The notes beneath the pieces were generated by a model. That model was not told the DNA's origin, did not search any database, and saw only the letters and a list, made by a program, of their open reading frames with translations. Shown here in pieces: positions 24,529 to 32,200 of a stretch of DNA of 64,000 nucleotides. The stretch's first letter is position 1. The number at the start of each line of letters is the position of its first letter. A program made the translations under genes and the position numbers. Source of the DNA: Janthinobacterium lividum. Its GTDB lineage: Bacteria; Pseudomonadota; Gammaproteobacteria; Burkholderiales; Burkholderiaceae_D. Location: NCBI RefSeq assembly GCF_034424625.1, contig NZ_CP139976.1, positions 2,604,001 through 2,668,000 of the forward strand, in the 5' to 3' direction.

Positions 24529-25194
24529 ATGACCAAAACCGTCCCAGCGAAAAAAGCCGACAGCGCGCCCGTATCGATGTTCCCTACCAGCGCCTCGATC
24601 AATGCGGCTGCGGCCAAGGCGGCACCGGCTGCTAAACCAGCTGCGAAAGCAGCCGTCAAGCCAGTGGCAAAAGCCGCCGTCAAGCCGGCGGCAGCCAAGC
24701 CAGCGGCGGTCAAGCCAGCCGTGGCCAAGGCGCCAGCCGCCAAACCGGCAGCGAAGGCCGCCGTTGCCAAGCCTGCGGCCAAAGCCGTCGTCAAAGCCGC
24801 CGTCAAACCGGCAGCCAAGCCAGCCGTGAAAGCTGTCGCCAAGCCTGCGGTGAAGACCGTCGCCAAGCCGGCCGCGAAAGCCGCCGCCAAACCGGTAGCC
24901 AAGGCGGCCGCCAAGCCTGCGCCAGCGAAAAAAGCGCCGGTCGCCAAAGTCGCCGCCGTCAAGGAAAAAGCCCGCAAGCCGAAACTGGTGCGCGACAGCT
25001 TCACCATGCCGGAAGCGGAATACGAAGTCCTGGGCCAGGTGAAGAAAGCCTGCCTGAAGGCCGGTTTCGAGATCAAGAAAAGCGAATTGCTGCGCATCGG
25101 CGTGGCGCTGATCAGCCAGATCGACCTGGCCACCCTGCAAAACGTGCTGGCCGGCTTGCCGCAGCTGAAAACGGGCCGTCCGAAGAAGGATTGA
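24529..25194 (+). CDS. Histone H1-like Ala/Lys/Pro-rich protein with C-terminal DNA-binding-like domain
   Basis: A 221-residue protein. Residues about 25-145 consist almost only of A, K, P and V in degenerate repeats of the AKPAAKAAVKP type, like eukaryotic H1 tails and the bacterial H1-like proteins of Ralstonia and Bordetella. The last 70 residues are an ordinary globular domain (KLVRDSFTMPEAEYEVLGQV, IKKSELLRIGVALI) that looks like a ribbon-helix-helix-type or related dimer. It probably binds DNA and condenses the nucleoid. An AT-rich stretch upstream (24478-24525) with TATATT-like hexamers is the likely promoter. It starts 93 bp after ppx. Confidence 0.83.
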   Translation: MTKTVPAKKADSAPVSMFPTSASINAAAAKAAPAAKPAAKAAVKPVAKAAVKPAAAKPAAVKPAVAKAPAAKPAAKAAVAKPAAKAVVKAAVKPAAKPAVKAVAKPAVKTVAKPAAKAAAKPVAKAAAKPAPAKKAPVAKVAAVKEKARKPKLVRDSFTMPEAEYEVLGQVKKACLKAGFEIKKSELLRIGVALISQIDLATLQNVLAGLPQLKTGRPKKD

Positions 25195-25262
25195 TGGCGC
25201 GGGCAGGGGCCGCCCCCTGTCTGCCCGTTCTGGTTTACCATGGGGCCTGTGCTAGTTCCCCC

Positions 25263-26090
25263 ATGGTTGCCATGTCAGAAGATACAGAGATCGAACGCGC
25301 CGGCTTTGTCGAGCGCGCCATTGTCCGCCACCAGGCGGGCATTTCTACCCCAGCCATCGACCACGTCGCCGAGGAAATTCCCGTCGCGCTGGTCTTCAAT
25401 GGCATTTCCCACGTCGTCATGATGGCCACCCCGCGCGACCTGGAAGCGTTTGCCTACGGCTTCGCGCTGACGGAAGGCGTGGTCGCTTCCGCTGGCGCCA
25501 TCTTCGACTGCGAAGTGTTCCTGCGTCCTGATTCCGCCGAAGTGGCTTTGAGCATCGCCCAGGAAGATTTCGTGCGCCTGAAGGATCGGCGCCGCCAACT
25601 CACGGGCCGCACGGGCTGCGGCGTGTGCGGCATCGACAGCATCGACATGCTCGATTTGCGGCCCGCAGCGCTGCCGCCGGCGCTGATCCACGTCGACCTG
25701 CCGGCCGCGCTGGCGCGCGCATCAAGCGGCTTGCGAGAACACCAGGCGCTGATGCGGGAAACGGGCGGCGTGCACGCAGCCGCGTGGTGCACGCCCGATG
25801 GCGATATCGCGCACGTATTCGAGGATGTCGGCCGCCACAATGGCCTGGATAAACTGATCGGCCATTTGGCACTGAGCGGGGCGGACATGCGGCGCGGCTT
25901 CGTCTTCCTGTCCAGCCGCGGCAGCTACGAGCTGGCGCGCAAGGCGGCGCGCATGCAGATACCGTTGCTGGCGACGATCTCCGCGCCCAGTTCGCTGGCC
26001 ATTTCCATCGCCACGCAGGCGGGCATGAAGCTGGTGGGTTTCTGCCGCCAGGATGCGTACGTCGACTACACCCCCGGTATCAGTATTTAG
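25263..26090 (+). CDS. fdhD: Formate dehydrogenase accessory sulfurtransferase FdhD
   Basis: A 275-residue protein that moves sulfur from IscS to the molybdenum cofactor of formate dehydrogenase. The two key cysteines are in GRTGCGVCGIDS (residues 119 and 122). HAAAWC, FEDVGRHNGLDKLIG and the C-terminal FCRQDAYVDYTPG are typical of the family. The start is uncertain between the ATGs at 25263 and 25272; neither has a strong ribosome site. Its stop overlaps that of the convergent formate-dehydrogenase-like gene by two bases, so enzyme and activator sit together on opposite strands. Confidence 0.94.
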   Translation: MVAMSEDTEIERAGFVERAIVRHQAGISTPAIDHVAEEIPVALVFNGISHVVMMATPRDLEAFAYGFALTEGVVASAGAIFDCEVFLRPDSAEVALSIAQEDFVRLKDRRRQLTGRTGCGVCGIDSIDMLDLRPAALPPALIHVDLPAALARASSGLREHQALMRETGGVHAAAWCTPDGDIAHVFEDVGRHNGLDKLIGHLALSGADMRRGFVFLSSRGSYELARKAARMQIPLLATISAPSSLAISIATQAGMKLVGFCRQDAYVDYTPGISI

Positions 26091-28393
26091 GCAGCACTGC
26101 GCTGCAGCAGCACGGGGACGGACTTCGACGTGGGCGTGCCGGCGCCGTCGGCCGTGCTGGCCAGCGGCACCAGCGCGTTCGTCTCCGGGTAATACGCGCC
26201 CAGGCAGCCGCGCGGGATGTCGTAGGCCACGAGCCGGAAGCCGTCGGCGCGGCGCGCCACGCCATCGTCCCAGGCGCCGATCAAGTCCACCAGGTCGCCA
26301 TCGGCAAAGCCCAGCATGGCGATATCTTCCGCGTTGGCGAAGACGACCTTGCGCGTGCCGTACACGCCGCGGTAGCGGTCATCCATGCCGTAGATGGTGG
26401 TGTTGTACTGGTCGTGCGAGCGCGTGCTCATCAACACCATCAGGCGCTCGCCATGCCGCGCGCGGGCGCGGTGCAGCGGCGTGTCGAGGTCCAGCGGAGC
26501 GACGAGGAAGCTGGCCTTGCCGCTGGCCGTCTTCCACACGCGTTCGCGCGACGCCACCGTCAGATGAAAGCCGCCCGGCTGCGCCACCCTGGCGTTGTAG
26601 TCGTAAAAGTCATCGAATACCTTCTCGATATCGTCGCGGATGCGCGCATAGTCTGCCGCATACGCGCGCCAGTCCACCAGGCTGCTCCCCACGGTCGCTT
26701 CGGCCATGCCGGCCACGATGGCCACTTCCGAGCGCAGCTGCGGCGAAGCGGGCGCATTGCGGCCGTACGAGATATGCACCATGCTCATCGAGTCTTCCAC
26801 CGTCACGCCCTGCGCCACGCCGTGCTGCAGGTCGATCTCCGTGCGCCCCAGGGTGGGCAGCAGCAGCGCTTCCTTGCCGATGACCAGGTGGCTGCGATTG
26901 AGTTTGGTGGCCACCTGCACCGTCAGCGCGCACTGGCGCAGGGCGGCAAAAGTGAGTGGCGTGTCCGGCGTGGCCGCGGCAAAATTGCCGCCCAGCGCGA
27001 TGAACACCTTTAGCTCGCCGCGCTGCATGGCTTCGATGCTGGCCACTACGTCGTGGCCATGCGCGCGCGGCGGCTCGAATCCATACACCTGGCCCAGGCG
27101 GTCGAGGAAGGCCTTGGTCGGCTTTTCCTCGATACCCACCGTGCGGTCGCCCTGCACGTTCGAGTGGCCGCGCACGGGGCACAGCCCGGCGCCCGGCTTG
27201 CCGATCTGGCCGCGCAGCATCATCAGGTTCGACAGCATGCGGATGGCCGCCACGCTGTGCTTGTGCTGCGTCAGTCCCATGCCCCAGGTGGCGATGATGC
27301 GCTGGCCCTTGACGAAGATGTCCGTCAATGCCTCGATCTGCGCGCGCGCCACGCCCGATTCTTTCAGCAGCAAGTCCCAGCTTTCGGCCCGCAGGTCGGC
27401 GCGGAAGGCGTCAAAGCCGCTGCAGTGTTCCGCGATGAAAGCGTGATCGACGACGGCGGGCCTGCCTGCCGCCAGCGCCGCATCGTCATGCTCGACGACG
27501 CGCTTGGCGACGGCCTTGATCAGGGCGAAGTCGCCGCCCAGGGTCGGCTGCACGAACAGGCCGGCCAGGCGCGTGCTGCCCAAGGTCGCCATTTCCAGCG
27601 CGCTTTGCGGATCCATGAAGCGCTGCAAGCCCCGTTCGCGCAGGGGATTGATGGAAACGATGCTGCCGCCGCGGCGCGCGCAGTCGCGCAGTTCGCCCAG
27701 CATGCGCGGGTGGTTGGTGGCGGGATTCTGGCCGAAGATGAGGATGGTGTCGGCCAGTTCGAAATCGGCCAGGGTCACCGTGCCCTTGCCGATGCCCACC
27801 GTGGCCGGCAAGCCGCGGCTGGTGGCCTCGTGGCACATGTTGGAGCAGTCGGGGAAGTTGTTGGTGCCGTACAGGCGCGCCATCAGCTGGTACAGGAAGG
27901 CCGCTTCGTTGCTGGCGCGCCCCGACGTGTAGAACGCGGCCTGGTCCGGATCGGGCAGGGCGCGCAGGTGGCGACCCACGAGGGCGTAGGCGTCATCCCA
28001 GGAAATCGGCACGTAGCGGTCGCTGGCAGCGTCGTACACCATCGGTTCGGTCAGGCGGCCATGCTGTTCGAGCGCGTAGTCCGACTGTTGCAGCAGCTGG
28101 GTGACGGTATGGCTGGCAAACAGTTCCGGGCCGGCGCGGCGGCTGGTCGCTTCGGCGGCGACGGCCTTGGCGCCGTTCTCGCAAAAGGCAAACGTGGAAG
28201 CGTGGTCGCGGTCGGGCCAGGCGCAGCCGGGGCAATCGAAACCGTCCGGCTGGTTTTGCGCCAGCAGCGCTTTCAGATTGCCGGGCGCGACCCGCTCCTG
28301 GCGCAGGCTGATGGCCACGTGTTTCAAGGCATCCCAGCCGGCTGCCGGCTTGGAGTAGGGCGTGATGTGTGGTGGGTCCTGGTCTTTCATCAT
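26087..28393 (-). CDS. FdhF/YdeP-like molybdopterin oxidoreductase (formate dehydrogenase alpha-subunit type)
   Basis: A 768-residue member of the DMSO-reductase family. The N-terminus has a reduced cysteine set, CPGC (54, 57) and C71, probably an altered Fe-S site. The cofactor domain shows FYTSGRASNEAAFLYQLMARLYGTNNFPDCSNMCHEATSRG, where Cys187 lines up with the Sec/Cys molybdenum ligand of FdhF, then GQNPATNHPRML and TWGMGLTQHKH. The C-terminal MopB domain contains LMVLMSTRSHDQYNTT. This is the YdeP-type subgroup, whose substrate is not firmly known. The adjacent FdhD supports a formate-dehydrogenase-like enzyme with a sulfurated cofactor. Start uncertain by one codon (28390 or 28393). Confidence 0.9.
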   Translation of the reverse strand: MMKDQDPPHITPYSKPAAGWDALKHVAISLRQERVAPGNLKALLAQNQPDGFDCPGCAWPDRDHASTFAFCENGAKAVAAEATSRRAGPELFASHTVTQLLQQSDYALEQHGRLTEPMVYDAASDRYVPISWDDAYALVGRHLRALPDPDQAAFYTSGRASNEAAFLYQLMARLYGTNNFPDCSNMCHEATSRGLPATVGIGKGTVTLADFELADTILIFGQNPATNHPRMLGELRDCARRGGSIVSINPLRERGLQRFMDPQSALEMATLGSTRLAGLFVQPTLGGDFALIKAVAKRVVEHDDAALAAGRPAVVDHAFIAEHCSGFDAFRADLRAESWDLLLKESGVARAQIEALTDIFVKGQRIIATWGMGLTQHKHSVAAIRMLSNLMMLRGQIGKPGAGLCPVRGHSNVQGDRTVGIEEKPTKAFLDRLGQVYGFEPPRAHGHDVVASIEAMQRGELKVFIALGGNFAAATPDTPLTFAALRQCALTVQVATKLNRSHLVIGKEALLLPTLGRTEIDLQHGVAQGVTVEDSMSMVHISYGRNAPASPQLRSEVAIVAGMAEATVGSSLVDWRAYAADYARIRDDIEKVFDDFYDYNARVAQPGGFHLTVASRERVWKTASGKASFLVAPLDLDTPLHRARARHGERLMVLMSTRSHDQYNTTIYGMDDRYRGVYGTRKVVFANAEDIAMLGFADGDLVDLIGAWDDGVARRADGFRLVAYDIPRGCLGAYYPETNALVPLASTADGAGTPTSKSVPVLLQRSAA

Positions 28394-28449
28394 GTCTTTC
28401 GGCTGGGCGAGTGTGGTAATTATGCACGATCCCCGAATGACATTGACTT

Positions 28450-28489
28450 GCGTCATGGAAATGACATTCGGCTGTCATTTTCCTGACAT
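28450..28489 (+). promoter_or_regulatory. Tandem PhoB boxes (four half-sites) upstream of olsB
   Basis: GCGTCAT (28450), ATGACAT (28461), CTGTCAT (28472) and CTGACAT (28483) are spaced exactly 11 bp apart, forming two PhoB boxes in register. A -10-like TACGCT lies at 28500-28505, the correct distance for a PhoB-activated promoter with no -35. The site is 48 bp before the olsB start codon and 57 bp from the divergent fdh-like start. Confidence 0.8.
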
Positions 28490-28536
28490 ATTAGACAAGT
28501 ACGCTGGAGTCGTCTTGATCACAGGGGGATGAAACC

Positions 28537-29298
28537 ATGCAGAACATAATCGCATCAAACGAAGCCAAGGCCCGGCCGGTCCAACTGGTGCTGAGCCAGG
28601 CCACGACAGCGGCGGAAGTGCGCGAAGTCCAGCGTTTGCGCTACAAGGTGTTTATCGAAACCATGGGATTGAGTTCGCTGGCCAATGCCGATGGCCTCGA
28701 CAGCGATGAATTCGACGCGCACTGCGACCACCTGATCGTGCGCGACGCCGATACCCTGAAAGTGGTGGGCACCTACCGCGTGCTGAGCGCGGCCAAGGCG
28801 GCCAAGATCGGCCGGCTGTATTCGGAAAACGAGTTCGACCTGAGCCGCCTGAAGAACCTGCGCGGACGCATGGTCGAAGCGGGCCGCGCCTGCATCCACC
28901 CGAAATACCGGGGCGGCAGCGTGATCATGCTGCTGTGGTCGGGTCTGGCCGAATACATGCGACGCGAGCGCTGCGACTACCTGGTCGGCTGCGCCAGCAT
29001 CAGCCTGGCCGATGGCGGCCATAACGCCGTCGCCGTGTACCAGGCGCTGGCCGAAAAGCACATGGCCCCAAGCGAGTACCGCGTCACGCCGCACCTGCCT
29101 TTCCCCATCCACCAGGTGGAAGCGGCGCACAAACCGCAGGTGCCGCCGCTGATCAAGGGCTACCTGCGTTCGGGCGCCTGGATTTGCGGCGAACCGGCCT
29201 GGGACCCTGATTTCGAAAGCGCCGACATGTTCATGATGATGCCGCTGGCGAATCTGGACGAGCGCTATGCGCGCCATTATGGCGTGGTGCCTGGCTAA
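28537..29298 (+). CDS. olsB: OlsB-type N-acyltransferase (ornithine-lipid synthesis; GNAT fold)
   Basis: A 253-residue protein of the Acetyltransf_5/autoinducer-synthase-like fold. Motifs include AAEVREVQRLRYKVFIETMG, HLIVRDADTLKVVGTYRVL, YSENEFDLSRL, EAGRACIHPKYRGGSVIMLLW and DYLVGCASISL. OlsB transfers a 3-hydroxyacyl chain from acyl-ACP to ornithine to give lyso-ornithine lipid, which OlsA then acylates; no OlsA is in the window. The tandem PhoB boxes upstream agree with the known induction of ornithine lipids by phosphate starvation. GGGGGA precedes the ATG. Its last 68 bases overlap the 3' end of the convergent CHAT gene. Confidence 0.82.
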   Translation: MQNIIASNEAKARPVQLVLSQATTAAEVREVQRLRYKVFIETMGLSSLANADGLDSDEFDAHCDHLIVRDADTLKVVGTYRVLSAAKAAKIGRLYSENEFDLSRLKNLRGRMVEAGRACIHPKYRGGSVIMLLWSGLAEYMRRERCDYLVGCASISLADGGHNAVAVYQALAEKHMAPSEYRVTPHLPFPIHQVEAAHKPQVPPLIKGYLRSGAWICGEPAWDPDFESADMFMMMPLANLDERYARHYGVVPG

Positions 29299-32200
29299 GG
29301 GCGGGAAGCGAGGACTGCAGCTGGCTGGCCAGCGCCTGCACGGCGCTGCGCAAGCCGGTGTCCGCGCTGTCGGGCGGCAGCAGTTCGAGCAGGAAGCGCA
29401 GCGGCGCCGTGATCGCTTCGGGTTCGCCGATGCTGCCGTGGCGCCGCACGGCGTCGTGATATAGCGCCATGAAGGCGGCGCGCGCGGGCGCGTCGAAAGG
29501 CTGGCCGTCCGGCACCTGCCACAGGGCCGCCAGCAGGGCGGCGCGCACGGGGGCGCCGGCATCGATGGCGCGGTGTTCGTCCGCGTGGCGCTGGCGCGCA
29601 TAGGCGATGGCGTCGTGCAGCAAGTCGCCCAGCTGCGGATCGAGCGCGCGCCAGGCGCTGTCGTCGGCATGGGCTTTCAGCAGCAGGGCGCCCGCCAGCA
29701 CCTGGAAAATGAGGTCGCAGTCGGCCACGCCGCTGCGCCGCCGTGCTTCTTCCAGCGCGGCCAGGCAGGCATCCGTCATGTCGCGCAGGGCCGGCGCGCC
29801 GGAGCTTCCTGCGCCGCAGGCCAGGCGCGCCTGCAAGGCCCAGTAGCGTCCCAGCAGCGCCAGGCGCTGCGCCGTGGGCGCCAGCGCCACCAGCAGGTCG
29901 ATATGCTGTTTTCCGTCCTGCAGCAACTGCCGGCCCTGTGGCATATCAGGCACGGCAGGCACTTCGATGCCGGCGCCCGCATCGAGGCCGCACAGGGCGG
30001 CGCCCTGGCGTATCTCCAGTTCCGCCCAGTGCGCCAGCGCGCGCAAGCCCACCTTGCCGTCGGCCGCGCTGTGCGCCGCCCGGTAGTGTTCGATGGCGCG
30101 CAGGGTGTTTTCCAGGCCACCGAGGCCGGCCCGCGTGGCGGCCATGTTTTCGCGGATGTCGGCGCAACCGAAGAAGCGCGCGCGCACGGCTTCCTCGATG
30201 CTGCCCAGCTTTTCCTCGATGGCCGCGCGGCGCGCAGGATCGGCGCCCGCCAGGCGCGCGTGCAGGGTTTCCAGGTCGGCCAGCAGGTGGCCGTGGTAGT
30301 GGTAGTCAGGCGCTTGCCAGGGCCGGCTCTGGGTGTTCGGAAAGCGGTAGCGGTCGTCGCCATACGCCTGGTAGGCGCCCCAGGTGTTCGAGGCCGGGAA
30401 CTGCAGGTACGCCGCTTCTCGCGCCAGGCGCACGGCGTCGCCGAAGTATTCGCCGCTCAGCATGGCGTGATAAAAGCTGTGCGCGAAGATGCTGGCCGCC
30501 TGGTCGTCGATGCGCCAGCCGGCAGCGATCACCGCCTGCGAGCCCATTTCAATGAAGGCCGTGGCCAGGCTGGCGGCCAGTTTCGACCATGGCGCGATGG
30601 CGTCGGGGCGCATGTCGCCCAGGTGGCAGCAATTGATGAAGACGAATTGCGGCACGCGCTTCAATTTACCTACCTGCGCCGCCGTCAGGCGGGTCTTCGG
30701 CCCCAGCACCAGCCCTGTATGGGCGATGCCGGGGCCGGCCACTTCGCCGTGGCCGGCCAGGTGAATGGCGAAATAGCGCTCATCGAACAGATGCACCAGC
30801 ACGCGCTGCGCCTGCGGGCGCAGCAGCTCGCGCACCTGGTAGCCGTACGCGCCGAACATGCGCGCCACGTCCTGCGCCTCGGCCTGCGCGGCGGGCAGCT
30901 CGGGCAGGCCGGAATCGGTATCGCCGATCACCAGCACGCTGTTGCTGGGCGGGCTGACGGCGGACGGCTGCTCGCGCAGGCTGGCCAGCTGGCGCACCAT
31001 GCCGATGCGCGTCGACAGCGGGCTTTCCTCGCTGCCCGCCTCGTCGCGCATCAGCTCCCACGGATAGATGGCGGCGCTCTGGTCGACGGCCAGGATCAGG
31101 CCGCGCATCTCGGGGATGGCCGCCTTCAGGCCATTGGGCAGCATCAGTTCGTACAGGGCGCGCGACAGGCCCGGCTGGTCGGTGGTGTTGTCGGTGGCGT
31201 CCATGATCAGGCCATCGACGGCTTGCCGCTGGTTCGGTTCCTCGTCGACGCTGTTGTGGGCGCGGTCCGTCAGCACGGTGAAGCGCAGGGCGCCGGAGAG
31301 ATCCGCGGCGACGATCTGCACGCGGCGCCAGCCATTGTCGCCGCTCAGGCTGGGCAGGATGCGCCTGTAGCCGCCCGGGCTGTGGCGGATGCGCTGTTCG
31401 AAGGTGAAGCTGCCCTGGTAGCGCGCCTCGGCCATGATCTGCTCGATGGCCATGGCGGCGGCGATGGCGCGCGCCTCCGACTGTTCGTAGATGGCGATGT
31501 GGCCGATGCGGCAAGCCATGCCCGCGTCTTCCAGGCGCCGGTTGGCGCTGCGCGCGCCGTCGAGCAGGGCGCGGGCGCACAGGGCGATGCTCAAGCCGCC
31601 ATAGCCGGAGCCGGACAGCAGGCTGGCCACGCGCAAGCCGTGTTCGCCCATCGGCGGCGCGGCTACATGGCCGGCTGCGCGCACCTGCAGGCAGACGCAC
31701 GCGTATTCGAGCAGGCCGCCGGCAAAGGCGCGCGCCAGTTCGCCCGGCGTCAGCTCGCCCAGCGCGCCCAGGCCGATGACGATGGCGCCGCCGGGCCGGC
31801 GCGCCGCATCGGGCTGCAGCACCACCAGGGCGGAGTCGGGGCGCTGCGGAAAGCGCCCCAGCGCGTGGATTTCCTGCAGCTTGCCGGCCAGCAGGCGGTC
31901 CAGGAAGCTCATGCTGCCGCGCAGCGATTCGGACGCGTAGCAGCCGCTCATGACGGGTGCGTCGGCCGAGGCCATGCTGCCGTGGATGACGGATAGGCTC
32001 AGCTGTGGCGCGCGGCTCTCCGGTGCGCTGGCGGGGCCGGCGGCGCCGATGGCCGCGTCGAGCAATTCCTGCGGCTGCGGGTACAGCGGCGTAGCATCGG
32101 GCACATACGGATGGAAGCGGGGCGGGACGCCGCCAGGCGCGTGCGGCGGGTGCCGCGGCAGGGAGGTCCCCTGGCCGCTGTCGAGCAGTTGCGTGATGGC

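Noticed and set aside
24600..24960. Repeats in the H1-like gene as a CRISPR or satellite array
   Set aside because: The repeats are degenerate coding repeats of a few codons within one frame, without fixed spacers.
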